DNA from: Rhizobiaceae bacterium
GTDB lineage: Bacteria; Pseudomonadota; Alphaproteobacteria; Rhizobiales; Rhizobiaceae
Assembly (NCBI GenBank): GCA_014238155.1
Contig: JABABQ010000073.1
Span: 1-57,811, forward strand
DNA length: 57,811 bases
Direction of reading: 5' to 3'
The notes beneath the pieces are model-generated. The model was not told where the DNA came from and did not search any database. It saw nothing but the letters and a program-made list of their open reading frames with translations. The translations under genes and the position numbers were made by a program. The first letter of the stretch is position 1; every line of letters begins with the position of its first letter. This document shows positions 1-9,365 of this stretch, piece after piece.

Positions 1-129
1 ACTTACCTTCGCCTTGTCATGGCCATAGGGCACAAGATCATCTGTACCAATGCCGAGCTTGGCACCAATCTCCTGGATCGGTCTCTTCGTCGCCTCGCGG
101 GCAATCTCAATATCCGTCTTAAACGCCAT
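1..129 (-). CDS. fhs: Formate--tetrahydrofolate ligase, N-terminal 43 codons (runs off the window)
   Basis: The minus strand from 129 reads [20 protein letters not shown] and continues with a [17 protein letters not shown] segment. This matches the conserved amino terminus of formate-tetrahydrofolate ligase (10-formyl-THF synthetase), in which a TDIEIA stretch is followed by a DDL-YG-KAK motif. The enzyme joins formate to tetrahydrofolate using ATP in the cytoplasm. The rest lies left of position 1, so the active site cannot be checked. The start is 21 bases beyond the stop of the formyltransferase gene, so the two are probably cotranscribed. In this setting it would assimilate the formate released from oxalate by the upstream oxc and frc genes. 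Confidence 0.85.
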   Translation of the reverse strand, partial: MAFKTDIEIAREATKRPIQEIGAKLGIGTDDLVPYGHDKAKVS

Positions 130-150
130 CGTGGTTCTTTCGTAGTTTTG

Positions 151-1068
151 CTATGTGCCAATAAGGTCGCCAACCGACAGGCCGGCACTTGCCGCCCAGT
201 CAGCCGCTGGTTGTTTGTCTTCGCCAGCCGGGCGCAGCCGCTTGATCAGGACCCTGCCGCCTATGCATTGAACTTCAATTCCATCGCTCCCGATTCCGAC
301 GATCTTGCTCGAAATTCCGTCACCGGAGGTTTTTGCGCTGTCAAATATGCCCAGCTCATCACCATTCAAGGTGGTCCATGCACCCGGTGCTGGGTTGGTT
401 CCGCGGATAAGGTTATACACCTGATCCACCGGCTTGTTCCAATCCACTTTCGCATGTTTTTTGGTGCAGCGCCGTTCATAGGTCGCTTCAGATTCATTCT
501 GCTGAATATGCGGTGGATTGCCGGAGCGGTACAGTTCGCACACTTCCAGCACCGAATTCACCGCTGAAGGATAGATTTTCTTGAAATACAGATTGATCAC
601 CGTATCATCAGGATCAATCGGGCATTCCCACGTCAACAACACGTCCCCCTCATCCAGCCCATCGGTGGGGTAGAACCAGGAAAAGCCTGATTTATTGCTA
701 CCCATGATAATCGGCCAGTTTACGGCCGAAGGTCCGCGGTGCCGTGGCAATAGAGATGGGTGAAAGCAGATCGAACCCATTTTCGGCGTATCCCGAGCCG
801 CCTCGGGCACGAAAACATTGACGAAGGCCATGACCATCAGATCAGCATCGCACGACGCCAGCTGGTCCAGGATTTCCTGATCCCTGAAGTGGGCAGGCTG
901 ATGAACCGGCAGGCCTTTTTCAAGAGCAAATGATTTGATCGGATCTGCCGGTTTGCCGTCCCGATCAGGCTCACAATATACTGCGACGACTTCATCGGTT
1001 CCTGCCTCCAGCAGTTTCTCAAGCACATCTTTGCCGAATGCCTGCTGGCCCATAACGATCAATCGCAT
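151..1068 (-). CDS. Formyltransferase-fold protein like the hydrolase domain of 10-formyl-THF dehydrogenase
   Basis: This 305-residue protein has the formyltransferase fold shared by Fmt and the N-terminal domain of 10-formyltetrahydrofolate dehydrogenase. The HPSLLPRHRGPSAVNW motif (around residue 105) and the EGDVLL Asp (around 140) match the catalytic His and Asp. The residues before the His read ICF, as in the dehydrogenase family, not the Asn found in Fmt. The C-terminal part, with ATYERR, KVDWNKP and IRGTNPAPGAW, also follows that family. No aldehyde dehydrogenase domain is present. It likely acts on 10-formyl-THF, or transfers a formyl group. It sits between frc and fhs, 42 bases after frc and 21 before fhs, which ties it to the formyl-CoA/formate branch. 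A true Fmt is less likely. The exact reaction is inference. Confidence 0.8.
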   Translation of the reverse strand: MRLIVMGQQAFGKDVLEKLLEAGTDEVVAVYCEPDRDGKPADPIKSFALEKGLPVHQPAHFRDQEILDQLASCDADLMVMAFVNVFVPEAARDTPKMGSICFHPSLLPRHRGPSAVNWPIIMGSNKSGFSWFYPTDGLDEGDVLLTWECPIDPDDTVINLYFKKIYPSAVNSVLEVCELYRSGNPPHIQQNESEATYERRCTKKHAKVDWNKPVDQVYNLIRGTNPAPGAWTTLNGDELGIFDSAKTSGDGISSKIVGIGSDGIEVQCIGGRVLIKRLRPAGEDKQPAADWAASAGLSVGDLIGT

Positions 1069-1110
1069 TTCAATCTCCCTGAAGCAGCCATTCGTTGTTC
1101 CCCAATCACG

Positions 1111-2385
1111 TTATTCTGCTGCCTCCGCTTTGATTTCGCCAACGGCTCCCGACCCAATCACCCGTTCCAGGTCATCACCAGAATAGCCAAGAACCTGCGA
1201 CAATATCTCACTCGTGTGTTCTCCCAGCAAAGGTGAGCGCGTGACGTCCACCTCGCTGTCAGACAGTTTGATCGGACACCCGACGCTCAAATATGGCCCA
1301 CGCTCTGGATGGTCGATCTTGACCATCGTGCCGGTTTCAAACAGGCTTTCATCTTCTGAAATCTCTTTCATCGACAAGATTGGGCCGACCGGAATGTCAT
1401 GAGGATTGCAAATATCCATGACCTCAAATTTGCTTTTGGTTATGGTCCACTGTTCGATCGTTTCAAATATTTCGTTGAGTTTATCGAGACGTTCTGGTGG
1501 CTTGGTGTAGCCTTCCTGGGTTTTCCATTCTGGCTTGCCGATCACATCGCAAACCTTTTCCCAAACCGCGGCCTGAATAATGAAATAGGTGTAGGCATTG
1601 GGATCCTGTTCCCAGCCCTGACATTTCAAAATTCTCCCTGGTTGGCCACCGCCGGAATCATTACCGGCCCGCGGCGTCGCATCACCAAACGGAACGCCTT
1701 CACCAAATTGCGAATATTCTCTCAGCGGCCCTACGTCCAGACGTTGCTGATCACGCAACTTGACGCGGGCGAGATTGAGCACACTATCCTGCATGGCGCA
1801 GGATACCTTTTGACCTCGCCCCGATTTCTCCCTTTGGAACAGCGCTGTAACGATGCCCAAACACAGGTGCAATCCAGTCCCGGAATCGCCTATCTGCGCA
1901 CCGGTCACCAGTGGTGGGCCATCTCTGAATCCGGTGGTCGAGGCCGACCCGCCCGCACATTGGGCCACATTCTCGTACACCTTGCAGTCCTGGTATTTGC
2001 CGGGCCCAAAACCTTTTATCGACGCCATAATGATGCGTGGATTGATTTCCTGAATCCGTTCCCAGGAAAAACCCATGCGATCCAGAGCACCAGGAGCAAA
2101 ATTCTCCACCAGCACATCACATTCCTCAATCAATCGGGTCAGAACTTCCTTACCCGTTTGGTTTTTGGAATTGAGCTCAATTGAGCGCTTATTGTGGTTC
2201 AGCATTGTGAAATAGAGGCTGTCGGCTCCCGGCACATCAATGAGCTGCTTGCGGGTTGCGTCGCCTACTCCGGGACGTTCGACCTTAATAACATCAGCAC
2301 CGAACCACCCCAGAAGTTGGGTACATGTAGGGCCCGACTGAACATGGGTAAAATCGAGAACCTTGATTCCTTCCAGAGCTTTCAT
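1111..2385 (-). CDS. frc: Formyl-CoA:oxalate CoA-transferase
   Basis: This is a 424-residue class III (CaiB/BaiF-type) CoA-transferase, the usual length for formyl-CoA transferase. It moves CoA from formyl-CoA to oxalate, giving oxalyl-CoA and formate. The family opening [20 protein letters not shown] is present, followed by [19 protein letters not shown]. The catalytic Asp lies in [13 protein letters not shown] at about residue 169. Its ATG overlaps the oxc stop codon in an ATGA, so the two are translationally coupled and form the oxalate decarboxylation cycle. A relaxed CoA-transferase for another acid cannot be excluded from sequence alone, but the oxc neighbour makes oxalate the natural substrate. 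Confidence 0.93.
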   Translation of the reverse strand: MKALEGIKVLDFTHVQSGPTCTQLLGWFGADVIKVERPGVGDATRKQLIDVPGADSLYFTMLNHNKRSIELNSKNQTGKEVLTRLIEECDVLVENFAPGALDRMGFSWERIQEINPRIIMASIKGFGPGKYQDCKVYENVAQCAGGSASTTGFRDGPPLVTGAQIGDSGTGLHLCLGIVTALFQREKSGRGQKVSCAMQDSVLNLARVKLRDQQRLDVGPLREYSQFGEGVPFGDATPRAGNDSGGGQPGRILKCQGWEQDPNAYTYFIIQAAVWEKVCDVIGKPEWKTQEGYTKPPERLDKLNEIFETIEQWTITKSKFEVMDICNPHDIPVGPILSMKEISEDESLFETGTMVKIDHPERGPYLSVGCPIKLSDSEVDVTRSPLLGEHTSEILSQVLGYSGDDLERVIGSGAVGEIKAEAAE

Positions 2386-4145
2386 TGAGTTGCCTTCTTC
2401 TTCATAATTTCAATCACATTATTGCTCATTCTTTTGGCAACCACGCTGGTTGGATTGAGACTGCCGATATTTCCGCTTTCCTTGCCTGCCTTGGGGTCAA
2501 TGACGGCATTGATCAGAGTTGGCCTGCCAGACTCCAACGCCGCAGCAACTGCGCGCTGCAATTCATCCGGATTAGTTGCATAAACACCTTCACCGCCGAA
2601 CGCCTGCATCATCATATCATAGCGGCTGTCCTCAACGAAAACTGTCGGTGCGGGATCTTCTCCCCCCGATCTGTTCACATCGGTGCCGCGATAGATGCCG
2701 TTATTGTTGAACACGACAATGCAGATCGGCAATTTGTACCTGCAGATCGTTTCGACCTCCATGCCGGAAAATCCAAAGGCAGAATCACCCTCAACTGCCA
2801 AAACCGGCAACCCGGTTTCAACCGCCGCTGCAATAGCCGTACCCATCCCGACGCCCATGACACCCCAGGTGCCCACATCAAGGCGCTTGCGCGGCCGATG
2901 CATGTCGACCATGGAACGGGCAAAATCCAGCGTATTGGCACCTTCATTGACGAACATGGTTTCAGGGTTTTTGTCGATAACCCGTTTAATCGCTCCCAGC
3001 GCCCCCGCATAGTTCATCGGTGAGGCATTGTTTTGAAGCGTTGGAGCCATACGCGCGACATTGGTGTCACGTTTTTCACGCACCGCATCAATCCAGGCCG
3101 CCGGAGGTTGGGCAAAATCACTGCCCATGGCATCGTTCAATGCAGACAGGCAAGATCCAATATCGCCGACCAAGGGGGCCGCAATTTCAACATTGCTGTC
3201 CATTTCCCGCGGCTCGATATCGATTTGTACAAATCGGGTCGAATGGGCCGCCCCCCAATTCTTGCCTTTGCCGTGGGATAGCAACCAGTTCAGGCGCGCC
3301 CCGACCATGATGACGACATCAGAATCTTTCAGCACCAATGACCTTGCAGCACCGGCTGACTGTGGGTGGTTATCCGGCAGAAGCCCCTTGGCCATGCTCA
3401 TTGGCAGGTAAGGAATGCCGCTCTTCTCAACAAACTCTTTTACGCTTTCATCGGCCTGAGCATAAGCTGCACCTTTGCCCAAGATGATCAACGGCTTTTT
3501 TGCGCTTTTAATGACATCCAGCGCCCGGGATACTGCTCCGGGCGCCGGAAACTGCGCAGGCGCCGGATCGATAACCTTGACCAATGATTGTGCACCTTCG
3601 ATCTCATCCATGACCTGACCCAGCAAGGCGCCGGGAATGTCGAGATAGACACCGCCAGGACGACCGGATACCGCTGCGCGGATGGCGCGGGCAACGGCAA
3701 TACCGATATCCTGCGCATGCAGCACACGATAGGCCGCCTTACACAGCGGCTTGGCAATGGCCAGCTGGTCCATTTCCTCGTAGTCCCCCTGCATCAAGTC
3801 AACGACCTCACGTTCAGACGAACCGGAGATCAAAATCATCGGCCAGCAATTGGTCGATGCATGAGCCAGGGCGGTCAAGCCATTCAAAAACCCGGGTGCC
3901 GAAACAGTCAGGCAGATGCCGGGTTTCTTGGTCAAAAATCCGGCAATGGCTGCCGCATTACCGGCATTTTGTTCATGACGGAAGGACAGGACACGCAATC
4001 CCTCTTCCTGCATCATCCGACCCAGATCGGTAATCGGGATGCCCGGTACGCCATATACAGTTTCCACGCCATTGAGTTTCAGTGCATCGATGAGCAGGTG
4101 AAAACCGTCGGTCAGTGCTTGCTCAGCGGGTATTTCATTCGTCAT
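2382..4145 (-). CDS. oxc: Oxalyl-CoA decarboxylase (ThDP-dependent)
   Basis: This 587-residue thiamine diphosphate enzyme converts oxalyl-CoA to formyl-CoA and CO2. The N-terminal Pyr domain has the oxalyl-CoA decarboxylase signature [13 protein letters not shown], the catalytic Glu in [16 protein letters not shown], and [17 protein letters not shown] central DHS-like domain follows. The C-terminal PP domain carries the [14 protein letters not shown] metal and diphosphate region with a downstream NNNGIYRG. Acetolactate synthase and sulfoacetaldehyde acetyltransferase were considered, but the PGIPITDL and [15 protein letters not shown] blocks fit oxalyl-CoA decarboxylase. The gene follows the GntR regulator by 34 bases and overlaps frc. 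Confidence 0.94.
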   Translation of the reverse strand: MTNEIPAEQALTDGFHLLIDALKLNGVETVYGVPGIPITDLGRMMQEEGLRVLSFRHEQNAGNAAAIAGFLTKKPGICLTVSAPGFLNGLTALAHASTNCWPMILISGSSEREVVDLMQGDYEEMDQLAIAKPLCKAAYRVLHAQDIGIAVARAIRAAVSGRPGGVYLDIPGALLGQVMDEIEGAQSLVKVIDPAPAQFPAPGAVSRALDVIKSAKKPLIILGKGAAYAQADESVKEFVEKSGIPYLPMSMAKGLLPDNHPQSAGAARSLVLKDSDVVIMVGARLNWLLSHGKGKNWGAAHSTRFVQIDIEPREMDSNVEIAAPLVGDIGSCLSALNDAMGSDFAQPPAAWIDAVREKRDTNVARMAPTLQNNASPMNYAGALGAIKRVIDKNPETMFVNEGANTLDFARSMVDMHRPRKRLDVGTWGVMGVGMGTAIAAAVETGLPVLAVEGDSAFGFSGMEVETICRYKLPICIVVFNNNGIYRGTDVNRSGGEDPAPTVFVEDSRYDMMMQAFGGEGVYATNPDELQRAVAAALESGRPTLINAVIDPKAGKESGNIGSLNPTSVVAKRMSNNVIEIMKKKATQ

Positions 4146-4179
4146 TCAGTATTCTCCTGCGAAAAAGCCGCCGACCTGA

Positions 4180-4896
4180 TTAACCAACACCATTTCGTGA
4201 TTGGTTCATGGATTCAATTCGCACCCATGTGGCACGAACATGAGCATGAAGTTTCATTGTATGTTCGCGCACCAATCGCCCCGCGAGATCGGCGTCGCGG
4301 GATTCCAGCGCTTCAATTATTTCCATGTGATCGACAACTGACTTGGTGGCGCGGTCCGCCTCCCCCATGGCACGCCGCCGCACTGCATGCATGTGCTGGA
4401 ACAGACCATCTGCGGTTGTTTTCAACAACGAACAGCCGGACAGGTCCAAAATGCACTGATGAAACTCGATGTTGGCTTCTGAATATTCTTCGAACTCGGC
4501 GCGTGCGGCATGGACGGAATGTTTCATCGCAAATTTACGCAGATTGCGCAGATCTTTGGCGCTGGCATGTTCGGTCGCCAATCGAGCAGCCATGCTTTCC
4601 AACGCGGCCCAGGTGACTATCATTTCCAGAATTTCGTCCATTGACTTGCGCTGGATGAACACGCCCTTGCGTGGCACAATTTGCACCAGCCCATCCTGAG
4701 CAAGTCGGGCCAAAGCCTCACGAATGGGGGTGCGGGAAATTCCCAGCTGGTCTGCAAGTTGCCGTTCGTCGAGACGCAGGTTGGTCCCTTCTTCATAGAT
4801 GTTCATGTTCAGGATCGCCGAACGCAAAACATCGTAGGTATGATCCTTCAGGGTGAAATTGATGTCGATGGGAGAGAGCTGATCGCCGATTGCCAT
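4180..4896 (-). CDS. GntR-family (FadR/FCD) transcriptional regulator of the oxalate operon
   Basis: This 238-residue regulator has an N-terminal winged helix-turn-helix (roughly residues 15-80, with LRLDERQLADQLGISRTPIR and EALARLAQDGLVQ) and a C-terminal all-helical FCD ligand domain. The FCD metal/ligand residues are plausible in EANIEFHQCIL and in the final REHTMKLH segment. It is the first gene of the minus-strand operon, 34 bases before oxc. The 282-base gap to the divergent isochorismatase gene holds two TGGTATACCA palindromes, the operator type expected for FadR-like regulators. Autoregulation and control of both directions is likely. The ligand, perhaps oxalate, oxalyl-CoA or formyl-CoA, is a guess. 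Confidence 0.9.
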   Translation of the reverse strand: MAIGDQLSPIDINFTLKDHTYDVLRSAILNMNIYEEGTNLRLDERQLADQLGISRTPIREALARLAQDGLVQIVPRKGVFIQRKSMDEILEMIVTWAALESMAARLATEHASAKDLRNLRKFAMKHSVHAARAEFEEYSEANIEFHQCILDLSGCSLLKTTADGLFQHMHAVRRRAMGEADRATKSVVDHMEIIEALESRDADLAGRLVREHTMKLHAHVRATWVRIESMNQSRNGVG

Positions 4897-4984
4897 ATTA
4901 GTGTGGACTCCCCTGCTTTTTCGAATTTTTCAGCCCATCTCAATAGCCGCATGCGGTTTTACACTCTCGCCGCTATTTGATGTG

Positions 4985-4994
4985 TGGTATACCA
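4985..4994. promoter_or_regulatory. Putative GntR/FadR-type operator 1
   Basis: A perfect TGGTATACCA palindrome lies within a nearly symmetric TGTGGTATACCATACA. It is 89 bases upstream of the GntR start. The half-site TGGT-ACCA fits the TNGTNNNACNA pattern of FadR-subfamily regulators. A second identical core occurs at 5124-5133. Confidence 0.65.
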
Positions 4995-5121
4995 TACATC
5001 GAGAATCTTGGGCGTCAACCTCGCAACTGAGTTGGATGAAACATTGAACAAGAACAGTATTTTTATTTAATATCAACGTGTTACTAAATACCACGGTAAG
5101 TTTTCTTGAAAACATGGTGTT

Positions 5122-5135
5122 TTTGGTATACCAAA
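5122..5135. promoter_or_regulatory. Putative GntR/FadR-type operator 2
   Basis: A 14-base perfect palindrome TTTGGTATACCAAA has the same ten-base core as the site at 4985. It lies 44 bases upstream of the isochorismatase start and about 226 bases from the GntR start. Two identical cores in one divergent intergenic region strongly suggest that one regulator controls both directions. Confidence 0.65.
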
Positions 5136-5178
5136 TATACTGAATAATTTTCAATCGCTCTTCAAGATACCCGGAAAT

Positions 5179-5721
5179 ATGCTTATCAGATCTAAGGACT
5201 GCATCCTGGTCGTCATCGACATGCAGCAGCGATTGGTTCCCGCCGTGCTGGCACCGGCAAGGACGCTGAAAAACGCCGCCATGTTGATCGAAGCGGCCCG
5301 CGAGCTGGAAGTTCCCATAGTGCTGACGGAGCAGTATCCCAGAGGTCTTGGTTCAACTATGCCAGAAATATCCAAAGCGGCGGGTAACAGTCCGGTATTT
5401 GAAAAAATGCATTTTTCCTGCATGGAAGACGCCGAATTCGCAGCTCATTTAAAGAGCCTGGGGCACAATCAGATTGTCCTGGCTGGCATGGAGGCACATA
5501 TTTGCGTCGTTCAAACCGCTGCCAGTCTGCTTGAGGCGGGGTATGACGTTTTTGTCGCCTCGGACGCCACGGCTTCCCGCACCCGGGACAGTGAGCAGGC
5601 CTGCCTGCACCGGTTGAGCGCTGCCGGAGTTGGAATCGTCACCAGCGAGATGGTGGTTTTTGAATGGTTGGGTAAGGCGGGCACCACCGCATTCAAAAAA
5701 ATACTGCCGAAGATCAAGTGA
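5179..5721 (+). CDS. Isochorismatase-family cysteine hydrolase
   Basis: This 180-residue protein has the isochorismatase/nicotinamidase fold. The catalytic triad is visible as Asp in LVVIDMQ (about residue 14), Lys in FEKMHFSC (about 76) and Cys in MEAHICVVQTA (about 109), with the usual cis-peptide region just before the Cys. Such enzymes hydrolyse small amides or similar bonds, and the substrate cannot be told from sequence. It is short, like the YcaC/hydrolase 2 subgroup, and lacks an aryl-carrier domain, so a siderophore role is unlikely. It is divergent from the oxalate operon and shares two operator-like palindromes with it, which suggests use under the same conditions. Confidence 0.88.
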   Translation: MLIRSKDCILVVIDMQQRLVPAVLAPARTLKNAAMLIEAARELEVPIVLTEQYPRGLGSTMPEISKAAGNSPVFEKMHFSCMEDAEFAAHLKSLGHNQIVLAGMEAHICVVQTAASLLEAGYDVFVASDATASRTRDSEQACLHRLSAAGVGIVTSEMVVFEWLGKAGTTAFKKILPKIK

Positions 5722-5730
5722 GGCAGACGA

Positions 5731-6234
5731 TCAGCACCCGGGCTCGCCAGACCCTCCGGGCTCCTGAGGCTCGACTGTGTCTCCGACTGCCACCTGTCCC
5801 GGAATTACGACCGATGCGGTAATACCTCCATGCCCTCGCATCGCAGTGTAGCCGCCTTCGCCCAGCGCCGCCTCCATGCGCGAACAGGGCGCGCACAGAC
5901 CACTGCCCTGCAACACCACGTTGCCAAGCAAAAAAACAGTGGTGCGCAGCGCCAGCAGATTAATGCCGCTGACCACAATATTGCGCCGCAACAATTCAGG
6001 CGGCACCTCGTGCATCTGCGACAGGGCGGCGATAACCGGCAGATGCTCAAATTGTATGAGAGTAACGGCCCGCTTGCCCGGTGTTGATCGTCGGTCGTCC
6101 TTCAGCCCGGTAACTTCGATCGGAGAATTCTGCAGAGACTTCATCTGCCCATGACGCTCCAATCGCACGCCAATCCATTCCACCCGGCCCGGGCCGGAAA
6201 ACCGTTTCATCAATTCTCCAAGATGACCTTTCAT
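5731..6234 (-). CDS. MOSC-domain protein
   Basis: This 167-residue protein is a short stand-alone MOSC domain (related to the molybdenum cofactor sulfurase C-terminus). It shows LLRRNIVVSGINLLAL, then the conserved Cys region GSGLCAPCSRME, and RGHGGITASVV near the end. MOSC proteins bind or transfer sulfur to molybdenum cofactor or act in Moco-dependent N-hydroxylate reduction, and the exact partner is unknown here. A GGGAA ribosome site six bases before the ATG supports this start. It is convergent with the isochorismatase gene, with ten bases between stops. No molybdoenzyme gene is in the window. Confidence 0.8.
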   Translation of the reverse strand: MKGHLGELMKRFSGPGRVEWIGVRLERHGQMKSLQNSPIEVTGLKDDRRSTPGKRAVTLIQFEHLPVIAALSQMHEVPPELLRRNIVVSGINLLALRTTVFLLGNVVLQGSGLCAPCSRMEAALGEGGYTAMRGHGGITASVVIPGQVAVGDTVEPQEPGGSGEPGC

Positions 6235-6302
6235 GCTATTTCCCGACCCATCTGTTCAGCCTGTTTGGAAAAATCCATCCGCAGCAGAACTCAAATTCAA
6301 AT

Positions 6303-7226
6303 TCAACCCTGCGGGGTCATCACCTTGCGCTGACTGGCGCGCTCCAGACCCAGCTGACGCTCGCGATAGATGATGATCAGTCCGGCACCGATGACGAGGC
6401 AGACGCCGGCAAGTACAGTGATCGTCGGCACTTCATCAAACACCGTATATCCGATCACAACAGCCAGCAGGATCGAGGTATATTCAAACGGCGCAATCAC
6501 TGACGTATCTGCGAAACGATAAGACGTGGTCAGCAAAATCTGGCCGATCCCTCCGAGCAATCCCGCTGCGATCAACAGTCCTGCCTCTGTCCAGGTTGGG
6601 ACCACCCATCCAAAGGGAATGGTCAAAAGTGACAGCAGGGTCGCGGTGATGGAGAAATAAAACACGATCGCGGCAGTGCTTTCCGTGCCCACCAGCTTGC
6701 GGACAAATACCTGAGCCAGCGCCATAAACACCGCCCCCATCAACATCAGCAACGCCCCAATTGCCTCCATCTTGTCTGCGGTCTCAACGCTCAGCACCGT
6801 CAGCCGGGGCGACAGGATGATCACCACACCGATCAATCCCAGGCCAACTGCCGACAGCCGAAAGGCCCGCACCTGCTCTCCCAGGAACATCGCCGCAAAT
6901 ACAACCGTCAATACCGGTGCCGCGTATCCCAGCGCCGTAACTTCGGGCAGCGGCAACAGGCCAAGCGCGGTAAAGCCAAGACCCATCGCGGTGGTACCCA
7001 CCAATCCACGCCAGAAATGCCCCATGAAATTTTTGGTTTCCAGTCCATGCGCCAGATCATGTTGCCAGACCAGCCAGATCAGGATAACCGGCACCGCAAA
7101 CAGCGAGCGGAAAAAAACCGTTTCGCCTGGCGGCACATGAACCGCCGCTGCCTTGATGCAGGTCGCCATAACCACGAATATGGAAACAGAAATAATTTTC
7201 AGGACAATGCCGCGTAACGGGTTCAT
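6303..7226 (-). CDS. DMT-superfamily (EamA) transporter
   Basis: This is a polytopic membrane protein of about 307 residues with two EamA repeats and about ten hydrophobic segments, beginning LRGIVLKIISVSIFVVMATC. Members export or take up small metabolites such as amino acids or S-adenosylmethionine. The substrate is not predictable. An upstream GTG at 7265 would add 13 residues that look unlike the family, so I chose the ATG at 7226, although its ribosome site is weak. It lies 88 bases after the aminotransferase stop on the same strand, so it may be the last gene of a HAD/aminotransferase/exporter group. Confidence 0.87.
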   Translation of the reverse strand: MNPLRGIVLKIISVSIFVVMATCIKAAAVHVPPGETVFFRSLFAVPVILIWLVWQHDLAHGLETKNFMGHFWRGLVGTTAMGLGFTALGLLPLPEVTALGYAAPVLTVVFAAMFLGEQVRAFRLSAVGLGLIGVVIILSPRLTVLSVETADKMEAIGALLMLMGAVFMALAQVFVRKLVGTESTAAIVFYFSITATLLSLLTIPFGWVVPTWTEAGLLIAAGLLGGIGQILLTTSYRFADTSVIAPFEYTSILLAVVIGYTVFDEVPTITVLAGVCLVIGAGLIIIYRERQLGLERASQRKVMTPQG

Positions 7227-7314
7227 TAAAACAACTTCAAAAGGGAGGACACCCTTAATAGTCACGCTGCCGCCCGATCTACAAGCCCTTCAACAGCCGA
7301 GAAGTAGATGTTTG

Positions 7315-8688
7315 TTAACTGCCGCTACGCGCCGCCACCGCGCCTGACAAAGCCTCATCCAAAGTTGCTATGATGATCGCGGCTTCCTGCTTGCTGAGGA
7401 TCAGGGGCGGCGACAGGATAATGTTCGGGCCGGAAATCCGAACCATGACGCCGGCCCTATAGGCCAGATCCTGTACTTTCGCAGCAGTTGCCTTGTCGAT
7501 CGGTGTTTTGGTGTCACGGTCGGAAACCAGTTCCAGGGCCGTCATCAAGCCCTCGCCACCTCGCACATCGCCGACAATCTCATGTTTTGTGTGGAGTTGC
7601 TGGACACCGTCAAACAGTTCAGCACCCCGGGCAGCGGCATTTTCATTGACTTTCAACCGTTGGGTTTCCTGGAGGCAAGCTATTGCCGCGGCAGCTCCAA
7701 CCGGATGGCCGGAATAGGTATAGCCATGCCCGATGGCCGCCTTGCCGCTGTCATCGTCCTCAAATACCTGCGCTACGTGATCGCAGACCATCACCGCACC
7801 AAACGGAAAATATCCATTGGTGATAGCCTTGGCTGTGCACATTAAATCGGGCTGCACTCCCCAATGACGCGAACCTGACCACGAACCGGTTCGTCCAAAT
7901 GCGGTAATTACTTCATCTGCAATCAGCAGGATGCCGTTATCGGAACAAATTTTCCGAACACCCGGCATGAAACTTTCATGTGGTGGAATAACACCACCTG
8001 CTCCCAATACCGGTTCCATGACAAATGCGGCAATCGTATTGGCACCCTGAAAGGCAATTTCATCCTGCAATGCAGCTAAACACAATTGCGCCAGTTTTTG
8101 CGGATCGGTTTCATTGAACGGGTTTCGATAGGTGTAGGGTGCGGGAATGTGGAAGCAGCCGGGCATCAAGGGTTCATAGGCATTGCGGAAATTGGCATTG
8201 CCGTTGACACTGGCACCGCCAAAATGAGTGCCGTGATAGCCTTTCTTAAGGCTGAGATATTTCGTCCGACCGCTTTCGCCACGCACTTTGTGATATTGTC
8301 GCGACAACCTCAAAGCGGTTTCGACACTGTCCGATCCACCCGACGTGAAGAAGGCGCGGGTCAGTCCATCTGGCGCAAAAAATTCTTGCAGCATGTCTGA
8401 CAGTTCGATAACCGCATTGTTGGACGTACCGCGAAAGATCGAATAATAGGGCAGAACATCGAGTTGATCGGCAATCGCCTTTTTGACCGGTTCGCAGGAA
8501 AAGCCGAGATTGACGTTCCACAGGCCGCCAACCGCGTCGATCACTTCATGGCCATCGACATCTTTGATGCGAACACCCTGGCCGCCAGTGATGATGGTTG
8601 GTGGATTTTGCAAACTGTCGGCTGGGTGCGCCATCGGGTGCCACATATGGCGGGCATTCATTTCCTTCAGATAGTTTGAGTCTTTCAT
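7315..8688 (-). CDS. Class III PLP-dependent aminotransferase (omega-amino acid/taurine:pyruvate type)
   Basis: This 457-residue fold-type I enzyme transfers an amino group from an omega-amino acid or amine to pyruvate. Visible motifs are the opening MWHPMAHPADS, the cofactor phosphate loop FTSGGSDSVETALRL, the aromatic KKGYHGTHFGGAS, the Asp in LIADEVITAFGRTG, and the PLP Lys in CTAKAITNGYFP. The N-terminal MWHPM and overall layout match the omega-amino acid:pyruvate and taurine:pyruvate group. The exact donor cannot be fixed, and no sulfoacetaldehyde acetyltransferase is nearby to favour taurine. A GTG precedes the chosen ATG by one codon. It starts 14 bases after the HAD gene, likely in an operon. 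Confidence 0.9.
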   Translation of the reverse strand: MKDSNYLKEMNARHMWHPMAHPADSLQNPPTIITGGQGVRIKDVDGHEVIDAVGGLWNVNLGFSCEPVKKAIADQLDVLPYYSIFRGTSNNAVIELSDMLQEFFAPDGLTRAFFTSGGSDSVETALRLSRQYHKVRGESGRTKYLSLKKGYHGTHFGGASVNGNANFRNAYEPLMPGCFHIPAPYTYRNPFNETDPQKLAQLCLAALQDEIAFQGANTIAAFVMEPVLGAGGVIPPHESFMPGVRKICSDNGILLIADEVITAFGRTGSWSGSRHWGVQPDLMCTAKAITNGYFPFGAVMVCDHVAQVFEDDDSGKAAIGHGYTYSGHPVGAAAAIACLQETQRLKVNENAAARGAELFDGVQQLHTKHEIVGDVRGGEGLMTALELVSDRDTKTPIDKATAAKVQDLAYRAGVMVRISGPNIILSPPLILSKQEAAIIIATLDEALSGAVAARSGS

Positions 8689-8702
8689 CACTCTGTCCTT
8701 TA

Positions 8703-9365
8703 TCAGTCTTCCCCAAAGCCGAGTCTTTGCAGGGCCTCAGTGTAGCTTTTTTTTGGGCTCAATACATCAAAGTGAACGCAATCCATGCCAAATGCTTCAC
8801 CACCCCGAATATTGCGCATCTGGTCATCGACAAAAACACAGTCCGCGGCTGCGAGTCCCAGCGCGTCGCAGCAAGCGGCATAGGCGCGCGGATCTGGCTT
8901 CAAAATCTCGGTATATGTGGCATCAATTATCACATCAAAATGTTTCATAAACGGCAGCCTGGTTCGGAATTCGGCGCCATAAAACAGATCCAGTTCGTTG
9001 GACAGGATGGCCAGTTTGCCGCCGGCCCGACGAACGGTTTCGATGCTCTCCAGTGCCTCCGGCCGCATCACCGGTTCTGGATCAGCCCCACGGGCAGCTT
9101 TGACAAAATCCGACATTGCAGACCAGTCCTTGCCAATCATCTTTGCCACTTGCCGCGTGCGGGTGGTCCAATAATCACGTTCGCTGATTTGATCTGCCTG
9201 CATCGACTGCCAAAGCGGATCACCGTCAGGATCGAACGGCCCGCGCCAGGTCAGAGATCCGGCAGGCAGGCCCAGCGCCCGTTCGCTCAACTCATGAGTT
9301 TCAAACAGCGTCCGCGTCACCACACCTCCGAAATCCAGCACCAGTGCCTTGGATTGATCCAACAT
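8703..9365 (-). CDS. HAD-superfamily hydrolase (HAD-IA)
   Basis: This 220-residue HAD phosphatase/dehalogenase-like protein shows motif I LVLDFGGVV, motif II LAILSNE, motif III Lys in ILKPDPRAY and motif IV VFVDDQMRN. The second Asp of motif I is replaced by Gly (DFGG), as in the subgroup related to the N-terminal domain of mammalian epoxide hydrolase. The cap is the alpha-helical C1 type between motifs I and II. The substrate is unknown. It is the first gene of a three-gene minus-strand group with the class III aminotransferase and the DMT transporter. An alternative TTG lies one codon upstream. Confidence 0.85.
   Translation of the reverse strand: MLDQSKALVLDFGGVVTRTLFETHELSERALGLPAGSLTWRGPFDPDGDPLWQSMQADQISERDYWTTRTRQVAKMIGKDWSAMSDFVKAARGADPEPVMRPEALESIETVRRAGGKLAILSNELDLFYGAEFRTRLPFMKHFDVIIDATYTEILKPDPRAYAACCDALGLAAADCVFVDDQMRNIRGGEAFGMDCVHFDVLSPKKSYTEALQRLGFGED

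Noticed and set aside
1399-2184. 261-codon plus-strand frame opposite frc
   Set aside because: It is a shadow of the CoA-transferase, whose catalytic motifs are clear.
2382-4145. Acetolactate synthase or sulfoacetaldehyde acetyltransferase
   Set aside because: The PGIPITDL and SGSSER blocks and the adjacent frc fit oxalyl-CoA decarboxylase much better.
3588-4616. 342-codon plus-strand frame spanning oxc and the GntR gene
   Set aside because: It runs antisense across two well-supported genes and resembles no family.
7315-8688. Naming the aminotransferase as taurine:pyruvate aminotransferase
   Set aside because: No taurine genes such as xsc or tauABC are adjacent; the TSUP permease is 13 kb away, so the donor remains open.
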